Below, in pieces: positions 54,944 through 64,000 of a stretch of 64,000 bases of DNA; within the stretch, counting starts at the first letter, position 1, and every line of letters starts with the position of its first letter. A model generated the notes under the pieces. The model did no database searches. It saw only the letters and a list, made by a program, of their open reading frames with translations, and had not been told where the DNA came from. The translations under genes were made by a program, and so were the position numbers. The stretch is from Cerrena zonata. Taxonomy: Eukaryota > Basidiomycota > Agaricomycetes > Polyporales > Cerrenaceae. Location of the stretch: contig JASBNA010000005.1 of the NCBI GenBank assembly GCA_038087015.1, positions 124,001 through 188,000 on the forward strand, read 5' to 3'.

Positions 54944-57900
54944 CTACATCTCCTCCTCATGAGATCGAACCCCTCCTCCGGATTGTACACCAGACGTTTC
55001 TTCGGCTGCTGCTGATATCCTCAAAGCGGAAATACTGTGATCGAAATCTTGGCCATCTTGATGCTCATGCGTCGATGTCGACGTTTGTTGTCTGGGTGAT
55101 CGTGGGCCAGTGGGTGTGTGATCGCTTGATGTGGACCTAGCTGAAGCTGAAGCTAGTTGCTGAGTAGGTGCAACCGATGTCCTGGGAGAGTCATCGGACA
55201 AGGTGGTGAGAACGGATAGCCCGCTAATACCGAATGCGGAGGAGGCATCTCGAGTTCGTAGGCGAGCAAATGACGTAGGAGAGAGGGGTCCATAACTATT
55301 GTGAATGTTGCTGCTAATTGAATCTGTCGTTGGTAATGGTGTTGTGTGGCGAGATGGAGCAACGGATGGTGTGCGCGATGGTGAAAGTGCGGGGTTAAGT
55401 ACATGCGGTGATCCTAGTTGAGATAGTGGCGGGACAGAGTGAGTCAGGAGATGGCTGTCTGCGGATGACGATGTCGTAGCCTTCTCAATGGGAGCGGTGA
55501 CAATTGACATTTCCTGACCAGTGCTGTTATCGGGCTTAGGCACCTGCTGAGTACTTGCTAATCCGACAGCCACCGCCGGATTGGTTTGCCTTGTGGACAG
55601 TACACGTTGAACCTCCTGCTGCACCAAGATTGGGATTCGATCCTCTATACCGGTGCGATATTCAGCAAATGCAATCTCGCTTTGCTCAAGCCTGGTCCGC
55701 AAGATGTCCTGTTGGGCTTTCAATTCCTCGATCTGCGTCCACATCTCGGGGAGCGATTTTTCCGCGTTATCTAACCATTCCTTCATCTCATATACTGTAG
55801 CAGCGAGAGCTGAGCCCGCTTTGAGACCTGCTACTGCCTCCTCAAGCTCTTTGAAGCGGGCCTCGATGTCTTGTATACCGACCGATACCTAGACGGTTGC
55901 AGAATATTAAGCCTGATTCAGCGCATTTCTATCCCCACAACCTACCTTTTGGCTCTTCTCAGCTAGCTCAACTTGCGTTCCGCCCACAAGGCCGACTACG
56001 CCTGCAGCACTGTCCTTCTCTTGCACTCCTTCTTGAGTACCTCCTGCATCCATGTTTGCATCATCTTCATCTTCAGAATCATCGTTTCGATCACCCGATG
56101 TTCCATCCCCGCTCGACTCAAATCGCGCTCTCTTGATCGGTCGTGGATTAGTCCCTGGTTGTTTCGCCTTCATCCTGGCTTTCACTGGTGCAAGCGGGGT
56201 GCCTATTGGTGGAGAAGGGTCTCGTGAATCTATATTCGAAATAGATCCCACTATCAGACTTGTGATTGTCGTCGAGAGTCTATAACTGCGCACCTGGAAT
56301 GTCATCAACATCCATAAGCTCTTCGTCACTTAATAGCTTTGCTGAGAACAGGTTCCCCTGTTTTAGTGAGCACTTATGGTCTAGGGGTGACGCTACATAC
56401 CTTGTTCACTAGGAGGAACCTCAAAGAGACCTTGTCCCCGCAATGAGGATTGACTTGCTAGCATCGATGGGCCAGTGGGCGTCTCTGACGGTTCGTCCAC
56501 CTCATCATTCCCTGCATTACTGGATGTGTCGTACTTATCATCCACACCCTCTGACGGAGACTGTTTGGCCTTTCTCTTGTTACCCCCGCCTGTTGCCGCC
56601 GTACCCGGTTGACGATCGGTGTCCGCGTCATCTTCAACACCGTCATCTACATCATCGCTCCCGGGATAATCTGACCCTGTATCGTCCTCCGGTGATTCTT
56701 CCTCCTCATTCTCAACGGGCACGTCTTCATCTTGCTCCATCACATGTACTTGTTCCCCATCCGCAACGCCCGCATTGTCACCTGATTGCTCATCCGCTTC
56801 CGTTTCCTCTTCCTCGTAGTCGCTGTCTTGTCCATAAAGTGGATCACCTCCTTTGGAAACATGTTCTTTCCAAGTTTGTCGGGAGAAACCTCGCTCCTGA
56901 GGTGGCGGATACAGCATCAGTGCTTCACCTGTCGGCGCCACGACGTTGGGGGTTGGTAGATATGGGATATGCTTGTAGATGTCGAAAGCCTCCCAAGTAG
57001 CCACCTTTGATACTTCATCTAGTGTTTGGTAGTACTTGTTCACCATCTCGTAGTCGTAGTCCGATGGGAAATCGGATACTCGCCATACGGCTTTCGCATA
57101 CCGCGCACGTACTCCCTTCACCCGGCTACTGAGGTCCTTGTAGGCTTGACTTGCAACTGGGTACGGCAATCCATACCACATATCCTTCCATCCGCCCTTC
57201 GACAGTTCTTTCCATTTTTGCACGGCCTCCACGCGAACGGTTGCTTGCTGATCCTTTGGGATGACGATATTGTACTTTGTCCCGCGTGTAATCCCGGGGT
57301 AAAAGTTGACCTCTTCGAAATTCTGAGGAACAAGTGGGAGAGGATGACCTTGCATGTAGAGGCTGATTAGCATCGTGTGAAAGTACAAGCCGACGTGGTT
57401 ACTATATGGAATTGGTACGTGGGCCTGTCCCATGTGAGGGACGAAGCTACATGACCGCTTCCCTGTACCAACCATGCATCCGATACACCCAGGGTTTAGA
57501 GCGAGGTAGATAACGCACGGCTTCCCAGTCTTGGCGCAGTTCTTGCAAGGAAGCATCTGAATGCCAGTGCATGTAAGTGTAAGTGCGCTATCAGTTATGT
57601 GATGCTGAACTCTACTCACCGCCAGCTGCCACTCCTTAAGTCGTTCATGACACTTCTTGTGCATCCAGTACCGCTTTCTCAGCATTATTGACCCCGTCCA
57701 CAGTGACTCTTGCTTTGCGTTATAAACTAGTGCGCTCGGTGTCCCCGGTGACTCGTAGATGTCGCTATCTGAGGCTTCATCATTTGTCTCGATGCTCCCA
57801 TCGCTAGAGTTATCCTCAACACTTTCTCCTCCCGCTTTCCCCTTTCCCTTCTCTCCCACAGACTCTTTTGCTTGAGATGACTCCCGTGATGTCGCTGCTT

Positions 57901-58864
57901 TCAAGGCCGCCTCTTGAGTCTTCGCACGTCGCTCCAACGTCGACCCGCGAAGTGTGTACCTTGTACTTGGTACGTCGCCCTCGTGATCTTCCATAGGCTC
58001 CTCGCTCGGCTCTACCACTTCAGAGCTATCTACCTCCATTGGCGAATCCTCCTTCGGAAGATCTCGATTTGCGGAGTCAGTAAGACTTCCCGCAGGAAGC
58101 TTTGGTGGAGCCTCTTCTCCTCCCAAGTCCCATATATCGCAATCTATAGTAGAGTATACAGTATTAATCCCTGATTGCTGTCATGTATCTTACCAATTCC
58201 ATTCACTTACTCTTTTCGATCATCGTGGCATAGCGTTCCGCACTCAGTCGACCGAGGTATAATGTCTCATCCTTCTTGATATCTGGCAGCCCTCGACGTT
58301 CGCGTTTGATACCCCAGTTATTAACTGTGTACTTACATTTAGTCATAAAGTAATTCTCAAGATGAAATGACATTACTCGTGTCCTCTAGCCAACTGATAC
58401 CGTTGGCGGATGCACCTGCTCCCCGCTCTTTCGGAAGCGCCAGATCTTCATAGATGATTGCGGGGTCCTCCTTATATTGGTAGGAGAAGATATCTAGCAA
58501 ATCGAATGGATGATGGTCCTTCTTGTATTTTTTAAGCAACTCAAAGAATCGAACGACAAGGATCGGTTTCTGTTCTAGAGGCTCTTCCTCCGCGTAGCAA
58601 TCAACATCATCCTGATTGCGGAGTCATTACAGATCCCGCGTAAGCTTTAAACTTGCTTACCACCCATACCTGCTCCAGTCCCTCCAAGAACTCGTCGTAC
58701 TCATTAACCGACACACCCTCAGGAAAGCTAAAGACAGCTTCCCGCAACAGCGTGCAGTATGTCCACACCGCATTCTCAACTTTGTCCACAGCGGCAAGTC
58801 CACCGACTGTAGCTCCTTGTGCGGTAAGTAACCATTCAGGTTCTTCTTTTGAAGGTGTAGACAT
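54944..58864 (-). CDS. KDZ-element accessory protein, ~1,100 residues, with Zn2Cys6-type cysteine cluster
   Basis: Starts at the ATG 58864 (MSTPSKEEPEWLLTAQGATV), continues through short exons (WTYCTLLREAVFSFPEGVSV, KDHHPFDLLDIFSYQYKED, LPDIKKDETLYLGRLSAERY) into the large exon at 56393-58126. Around 57,460-57,560 it has LPCKNCAKTGKPCV then NPGCIGCMVGTGKRSC, giving C-x2-C-x6-C-x9-C-x2-C-x8-C, the exact spacing of fungal Zn(II)2Cys6 DNA-binding domains, but placed internally. Then follow a globular part (HVGLYFHTMLISLYMQGHP, YDYEMVNKYYQTLDEVSKV) and long acidic stretches. The stop-looking TAG after EQG is removed by a 5' splice GTATGT; exons GNLFSAKLLSDEELMDVDDI and onward join in frame to a coiled-coil segment (VSVGIQDIEARFKELEEAV ... 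WLDNAEKSLPEMWTQIEEL) and a Ser/Thr-rich tail ending at 54944. Candidate element regulator. Confidence 0.7.
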
Positions 58865-59056
58865 TATCGACGAGGAGTACGTGTTGAGTAGATCGTGAGA
58901 GAAGTAGTTCCACCGCCGCGAGCGCGGTGGCTACTCGAGATGTAATTGTTCGGTCATTGCCGTCACATTTACGGCGTCCTATCCTCACTCCCACGCACTC
59001 CCAGATAATACATTCTGCACCATTATTGAGTCCCCTCTTTCCTCGCTCTCACCTAC

Positions 59057-59906
59057 ATGTCCAAATCTACCAAGAAATCCACCAAGAAGCCGAAGAATGT
59101 TGTCGATGAGGACCTATCCCCAGAAACAACATTTGTATGCCTATCGCGCACCATTCTGTCGCCCTGTGTCTCTTAATAACTCATTTGTAGGCACCTACCA
59201 GCAATATCCGTCGACTTGTAGCACCTGGAGGTGCGCTCACTGAGAAGTCGGAAATTGGACCATCTCGATCAGGTTTGTCTCCCTTTCCGCGCGATAGGGT
59301 GGAATAAAGATTCACAGCGATGACTTTTACAGACTTATCAAAGCCGATCCGCTCACCTCGTAGTAGCTCTGACCATCCCACGAAGGTGCGCATAGACGTT
59401 ACCCTCCTTAGATTCCACTTGTTGACCGATGCCTCCCATTGTAGAAGGTGAAGCATCTTGGTGTACTTGAGTCGGAAGACTCAGAAGAGCCAGCATCCGA
59501 TGCCGCCAATCGTCCTGCCCCTTCTCGCCGCACGCGCACCACAGGTGCCGGCCCTCCTGCTAGTTCGAGACGGGCGCACCCTCCTGGAGCACGTCGTGGT
59601 GCTCAAGCCTCTACTTCAAGTGCAAACGTGACTCCTACAAGCTCCTCGGAGCCACTTCCTTCAGTTCTTGGTACCATGGGTCCTCCCCCTCTCCCGCCAC
59701 ATGTCAGGTCTGGCCAAGCGCACCCTCCAATCAATCATTCCCCGCAGATTGATCGTGCTGCGTCTGAGCCTGTTCGCGCTACACATACCCCTTACAGGGA
59801 TGTGCTACCGGGTGAGCTCCCGCTAAGCCAGGAGCTGCTCGCTTTAGCTCACCGCGCAGGTCGTATCTGCGATGACATCGAGCGGCTCCAGCGGAAGTTG
59901 ACTTAG
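59057..59906 (+). CDS. KDZ-element accessory protein, short basic disordered protein
   Basis: Four exons. The ATG at 59057 gives MSKSTKKSTKKPKNVVDEDL, followed by APTSNIRRLVAPGGALTEKS, DLSKPIRSPRSSSSDHPTK and the long last exon KVKHLGVLESEDSEEP..., ending at 59906. Rich in Pro, Ser, Arg and Ala, with the only ordered-looking part at the C-terminus, a leucine-heptad helix (LPLSQELLALAHRAGRICDD then IERLQRKLT). That helix could be a dimerisation or partner-binding segment. Introns are in phase, so the frame is maintained. No family recognised. Divergent from the 58864 gene, 192 bp between starts. Confidence 0.6.
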
Positions 59907-60027
59907 TCTCATGCGCCAGCGATAAATCTTTGTGTATGCCTACTTTGTAATTTTCTCTTCTCAATTATTATCCTTATCTACTGTTGCAACTTACTAGTCC
60001 GAGTGCCCTTTGCGTAAGTTCGACCAC

Positions 60028-61151
60028 TAGCGCATTGTACGGAGCACCTGAAATTGCGGCCACTCGACACCTGATGCATAAACGTTTCAATGATGATATC
60101 TCCCACCTCTATACCGTAAGGCTCTGCCTATACCTGTGTTAAGCCACCCTGCCTGGTACGATTGTGCTAGTTCCGGTTTGTTAATGTTGATGCGGAGTCC
60201 GCGGTTTCAGGAAAATGCGGACGCCGTAATTGGTGCCCTCTGACCTATAAATGGCTTTCCCTATGTTTTATTTTGCTGATGAGTCATGTAGGTATAGTAT
60301 TTATGGCATCAAGCCCTCTCTAGCCGTAAGTAGCTGACCTACTCCCCGACACCCTCAGACATAAATCGATTAGTTTTAACTCTGTAGCAATAAAACATCA
60401 CTGTATAGATGTTTTCTTACGAATTCTGTTTATAATTATCTACTGCCTTCCTTTATACCTCATTTGCGTCGTCCTACTATGACTACAGTGGTTCAGATAA
60501 TTCGACTCTTCCTCCCCCCAAAAAACCAGAACCACCCTCCCTCTGTTGAGATGTCCTATCCCCCCCTGTAAGCCCACTGCATCCGACACCTCAGCTGTCC
60601 TATCCACAGCGATGCCACCACACCCGCAGCTACCCCAGACACCCCATCCGCAGTGGGCATACCGTACCTACCGCTCCCCAGATAACCCATCCGCAGTAGT
60701 CCCTTTACACCAATAGCCCATCCGTAATGGACCCACCGCGCCCACAGCTACTTCAGATAATCCAACTACAACGGTCTCACCGCACCCCACAGCTACCCAG
60801 ATGACCCATTTACAACTGTCCCACTGCACTCAGGGCTACCCAGATAACCCAACCTAGGAAGGAACACTTACAGATGGCCCATCCCCGCATTGAATTATGC
60901 CGCCTACGTGTCTGAGACCAGCCATCTGAAGGTCCAACGGGCGCATCGTCAGAGGCACACCATCTCAAATGCCCAAGACGATCCATCCCGCACTATAATG
61001 TACTACGCTCCCCTAACTTAAAGGTGAGCCATCTCACAGTCACTGTCCGCATTCCCGGCGATACCCGGCTGGGTCATCTGAAGTGATTGCGCAGACACGT
61101 CGGCGCTTCATCTAATACGGTAATACAGTAATATATTGACTGAAGGGGTTG
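60028..61151. repeat. KDZ element long inverted repeat, right arm
   Basis: Reverse complement of 44237-45306. It is about 50 bp longer because the middle subterminal-repeat section (60,700-60,960) differs in copy number and sequence from the left arm. The inner part (about 60,098-60,700) is nearly identical to the left arm. Confidence 0.9.
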
Positions 61152-61158
61152 TTTGGGA
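61152..61158. repeat. probable KDZ-element target duplication, right (TTTGGGA)
   Basis: Same 7 bp as 44230-44236. Joining across one copy restores the hAT transposase reading frame. Confidence 0.65.
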
Positions 61159-62318
61159 GACTCTTACAGTTCTTAAGGTGAGAGAGAAAGTTACTAGACG
61201 GTGGTAAAGGTAGCTTCTCATCTGCATATTTACTGCATCCCTTTGTATGGGGTGAAGTACGCATAGATCTGATTAATAATTGTTATATATTCTGATTAGA
61301 TTGCAAGTGATTAGAATGACTTACCGGCACCAACGACACTCCCATTTCCAAACGGGTTCTCCTTTCTTCAAGGCTGAAGATGGAGTCCACTGTGCAAAAC
61401 ACCATTCCGCCTTGGAACGCTCTCGCCCAGCACGGGTATGAACTTCCTCAATATCACTTGGATCATCCTTCTCCGAATCAGACTCAGATGTGTTCGCATC
61501 ACTTGTGTCTGTAATGACAATCGGGGATGATGGCTGTTTTTTAGGTGAGCCGCTTTAGTATCCTGTATTAGATAGTAACTGAATCGGATACATCACTTTC
61601 GCTCTTTTTTGCTTTTTAGGCTTGGATCCTTCTCCGGAGACTTGATCGACTGGTTTTGAAGTCTATGAAGTTGTCAAGCTTGATATTATAGCAAGACTGG
61701 TATGAAGGTATAAACCAATACCTTCTTTCGCTTTTTCTTTTGTGTCCCTTTATCATTTGCTGCCTTCTCTGTTTGATCAGGGCCATCTTTCGGGTTAGTT
61801 TGGATACCACTACTGCTTTCACCAGCAGTTTGCTGCTGCTGATGATTTCCTTGGGTCAATTGCTTCATACGTTCCCGAAGAACGTTCCGATCATTTTCGG
61901 AAAGGTTTTGAACAATGCTTGAGACAATAGAAAGTGAGTATTTCATTATTTTTGGCTTAAATTGCAATAGTTGACAGTACTGTTCTCCGACTAGGTTCAG
62001 GAACTTCCGGATTTGGTCCCCAAGAAGAACCAAATCCATTCCTGGCAACTGAGCGAAGTGCTGATAGCACTTATAAACAGCAAGAACACCATGCTCGCCT
62101 CTTGTAATTTGAACGAGCTGATCCTCCTTAGAGAGACCTTGGAAAGTTCGTATCCAAGCTTTATTGAGAGGAAACCATGGGCCTTCATCTGGATCGGGAG
62201 CGAGGCGGGTAAATACAGAAAGTGCACCATCTGGCTTGCCTAAAGGAACAGATACAGGAAGGGTAGTGATCAGTGTATGAAGCTCATGCAATGCATTGGA
62301 GATCTCAGCGAAGCTCAT
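61152..62318 (-). pseudogene. hAT transposase, N-terminal part up to the BED-like zinc finger
   Basis: ATG at 62318 (MSFAEISNALHELHTLITTL). The first exon encodes about 190 residues with FTRLAPDPDEGPWFPLNKAW, a region MKYSLSIVSSIVQNLSENDR and a Gln-rich then Lys-rich tail ending KKKRKK. Short exons follow, then DDPSDIEEVHTRAGRERSKA and EWCFAQWTPSSALKKGEPVW with KWECRWC, the first cysteines of a BED-type finger. A ~155-nt intron ends at 61161 and the next exon starts with TCTCCCAAA, where the KDZ element begins. Across one TTTGGGA copy the frame continues to CRLPKHACFDTWLAAK in 41642-44236. So the transposase gene was intact when the KDZ element landed in it. Confidence 0.75.
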
Positions 62319-63035
62319 CGTAGCTACATGTAGGTATCGAGTCAAGCGGAAATGAGTATTGATTATAAACTATTTTTTATATCTACAACTTGAAATCTTC
62401 ACCAGCGGTGTTTTAACCGTTAAAAGGTTGTGCAATAAATTAAGGAGTAGGCAGAATGATTGAGGTGTAATGACCAGTAAGCAGTCAAGTTAAAAGCTAG
62501 GTACAAATCAACAATAGATGATTGGCTCCGAATCCTAAAGATCCGTTCCTCACGCACCCTCAAGCTTCGCTATAGTACCAACTCATATTCAAATATATGT
62601 GGTAGAAATTATGTGCAAAGCCCAAACATGGTCTGTTTAGGTTGTTTAGAATACTATCATCCTAGAATCAAGAGTACTAACCTTACTAATTAATGCCCCA
62701 GCCTGTACGGTGTGTTTGAGTTGTCGGATACTGGCCTTCTATCAACAGGCGCTCATCGTCGGAACTATGTGTGGTATGTATGTTCCAAATTTCCAATAAT
62801 CTCATTACTTAGTCTGCGTAATTTGCTCTAATGCAGACTGCAGCAATAATAATGATGTCCCGATAAATACTAATATAAAATAATATATGGGTCGTACTTT
62901 ACTATAATGTAATATAATTTATTGTAACTACCCCTACTAAACGTGACATATAATATAATCACGCCAGTATTTACTTTATACTATACTAATACTAAGGAAT
63001 ATAATCAATTATATTATTATTCTTGAGCATCCCTG
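62319..63035. other. hAT 5' untranslated and terminal AT-rich region
   Basis: Between the hAT start codon and its right end. Very AT-rich from about 62,850, ending in the 14-bp terminal repeat. No gene. Confidence 0.5.
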
Positions 63036-63043
63036 ATCGGAAT
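63036..63043. repeat. hAT target-site duplication, right copy (ATCGGAAT)
   Basis: Exact match to 41478-41485, directly following the right terminal repeat. Confidence 0.9.
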
Positions 63044-63276
63044 AGCAAGCAATCGGGCTGTACTTAGTTCTCATGTCCATATTCGGTCTCTTGGTGTAAT
63101 GATCGATCGCTTACTAGTTACTACTAGTAGCGGTGATCTTCACCTTACAACTACACAACTACGGTCATCCATTTCTTGGTAACAGATACTACTTATACTC
63201 AGACCCCACTTTAATACACCTTCAAGGTTATGATTGAGAACATTAACGACTGACTCCGCTATCGCTAATCCAAAAC

Positions 63277-64000
63277 ATGGCCGATCATCTTGATGTACAT
63301 ATGATCCTCTCACAATCGGCCGAATGGTCAGAGGATAATGAAGCGGCAAGTCGCTCATCTCTCTGTCTAGCAACATTTGATGCTGAAAGAAACATGGGCT
63401 ACGACAGGGATTGCTTGAACCGTTCACATACATCAATAATGTTCGGGGGAAGGAGATCCGCGGACAGATGATCTCTGCATTCAATACCTGGCTGAACGTT
63501 CCCGAGGATAAATTACGAGTGATCTCTAAAGTAGTCAGCATGCTACACACCGCTAGTCTTCTGTGAGTGTAATGTCAACGCTAACAGCCAGTATAAAGTA
63601 TCACTCATAACTCTTTAGGGTCGATGACATCGAAGATGACGCACAATTAAGACGGGGCGTACCAGGTCCGTCGAATCGTCCAACATGCTGAGAACTATTT
63701 TAACACCTAAGATGTCAGCATCACACAAGATCTATGGTATTCCCCAAGTAATAAACACAGCGAATTATGTCTATTTTCTCGCATATCAAGAACTGTTTTC
63801 TATGCGTAAAGAAGCACTGGAAGCAGCAAAGATTCCGTCTCACTCGTCCCAACAAGCAAAGAGGCTCATATCAGTTGACGAACTTGATCGCGTTGTTACA
63901 TGTTAGGATCTTTCCATCCTGCCTTTTCTTTCTCACTTGCTAACAGTCTACTCAAGCTGAATTGCTGAATTTGCATCGAGGGCAGGGTCTTGAGTTGCTC
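63277..64000 (+). CDS. geranylgeranyl diphosphate synthase-like protein (trans-isoprenyl diphosphate synthase), partial
   Basis: Condenses isopentenyl diphosphate onto allylic diphosphates to make GGPP for terpenoids and protein prenylation. Clear exons: about 63408-63562 ([48 protein letters not shown]), 63619-63665 ([15 protein letters not shown], the first Asp-rich metal motif), about 63717-63901 ([20 protein letters not shown] then [19 protein letters not shown]) and a last visible exon ([17 protein letters not shown]) that runs off the window. All match the family in order. The true start is uncertain: an ATG at 63277 ([20 protein letters not shown]) is the best candidate but its junction to the next exon was not resolved. 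The hAT transposon ends ~240 bp upstream. Confidence 0.85.

Larger units (their letters stand above)
44237..61151. mobile_element. KDZ-class (Kyakuja-Dileera-Zisupton) DNA transposon carrying a TET/JBP gene
   Basis: A 16.9-kb element with inverted repeats of about 1.1 kb. The outermost bases are CACACCTTTCAGTCAATA (left) and CAACCCCTTCAGTCAATA (right, reverse complement). TTTGGGA flanks both ends. It contains six genes: 45616-46319 (-), transposase 46417-50454 (-), TET/JBP dioxygenase 50462-51945 (-), 51997-54831 (+), 54944-58864 (-), 59057-59906 (+). Spacing is tight: 97, 7, 51, 112 and 192 bp. KDZ elements linked to TET/JBP genes are known from mushroom-forming fungi; this copy interrupts a hAT transposase exon. 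Its transposase and dioxygenase appear full length and the inner repeat arms are almost identical, so recent activity is likely. Confidence 0.88.
41486..63035 (-). mobile_element. hAT-superfamily DNA transposon, interrupted by a nested KDZ element
   Basis: The left end reads TAGGGATGCACAAG and the right end, reverse-complemented, CAGGGATGCTCAAG: 12 of 14 bases match. Both ends are flanked by the exact 8-bp duplication ATCGGAAT. The element is 21,550 bp as it stands, about 4.6 kb without the nested insertion. It carries one transposase gene on the minus strand, split into 61152-62318 (N-terminal) and 41642-44236 (C-terminal). Near-perfect ends and a preserved TSD point to a fairly young insertion, followed by the still younger KDZ insertion. 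Confidence 0.9.

Noticed and set aside
61152..62318. Treating this stretch as an independent gene
   Set aside because: Its last exon joins in frame to the hAT transposase at 44236 once the KDZ element is removed, and both halves lie within one pair of hAT ends.
63140..63550. 136-codon minus-strand frame at the right flank
   Set aside because: It is antisense to the well-supported GGPP synthase exons and begins without a domain of its own.
1..64000. CRISPR arrays, rRNA genes, prokaryotic operons
   Set aside because: No direct-repeat/spacer pattern or rRNA-like sequence was seen; introns throughout show a eukaryotic genome.

Overview
The window reads as nuclear DNA of a filamentous basidiomycete, most likely a mushroom-forming Agaricomycete. 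The genes are dense and broken by many 45-60 nt GT-AG introns. The families are typical of that group: F-box/LRR paralogs, an ENA-type sodium pump, a small secreted beta-trefoil protein, and a KDZ transposon that carries a TET/JBP dioxygenase. There is no sign of bacterial operons, CRISPR or rRNA. Most coordinates come from hand-splicing conserved reading frames, so exon borders may be off by a few bases where the evidence says so.

Positions 1-41,485 look like ordinary chromosome. In order they hold: 3-hydroxyacyl-CoA dehydrogenase (-), a peroxisomal/mitochondrial-type carrier (-), an SLC26 anion transporter with a STAS domain (-), an F-box/LRR gene with an in-frame stop (-), an F-box relic (-), the catalytic alpha subunit of ER glucosidase II (+, two apparent 1-nt insertions), a hypothetical gene (+), an intact F-box/LRR paralog (+), a convergent pair of cyclase-family genes, the cardiolipin-pathway phosphatase GEP4 (+) convergent with an SLD7-like replication gene (-), a hypothetical gene (+), a secreted beta-trefoil protein (+), an ENA Na+-ATPase (-), a PAM2-motif protein (+) bracketed by inverted repeats, and three more conserved or hypothetical genes.

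Positions 41,486-63,035 are a nested mobile element. The outer layer is a hAT transposon with 14-bp terminal repeats and an exact 8-bp target duplication ATCGGAAT. Its transposase gene is split in two by a 16.9-kb KDZ-class element (44,237-61,151) inserted just inside the exon that follows the BED-like zinc-finger segment; TTTGGGA repeats on both sides. The KDZ element has ~1.1-kb inverted repeats full of subterminal motifs. Inside it are six closely packed genes: a small unknown (-), a KDZ transposase with a CxC2-type cysteine cluster (-), a TET/JBP 2-oxoglutarate/Fe(II) dioxygenase (-) ending 7 nt before the transposase start, an ~850-residue unknown (+), an ~1,100-residue unknown with a perfect Zn2Cys6 cysteine spacing (-), and a short basic disordered protein (+). 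The transposase and dioxygenase look intact, so this is a good candidate for a recently active element that carries its own DNA base-modifying enzyme. The four accessory proteins are the least explained part of the window.

The right edge (63,277-64,000) holds the 5' part of a geranylgeranyl diphosphate synthase-like gene; the hAT insertion ends about 240 bp upstream of it.
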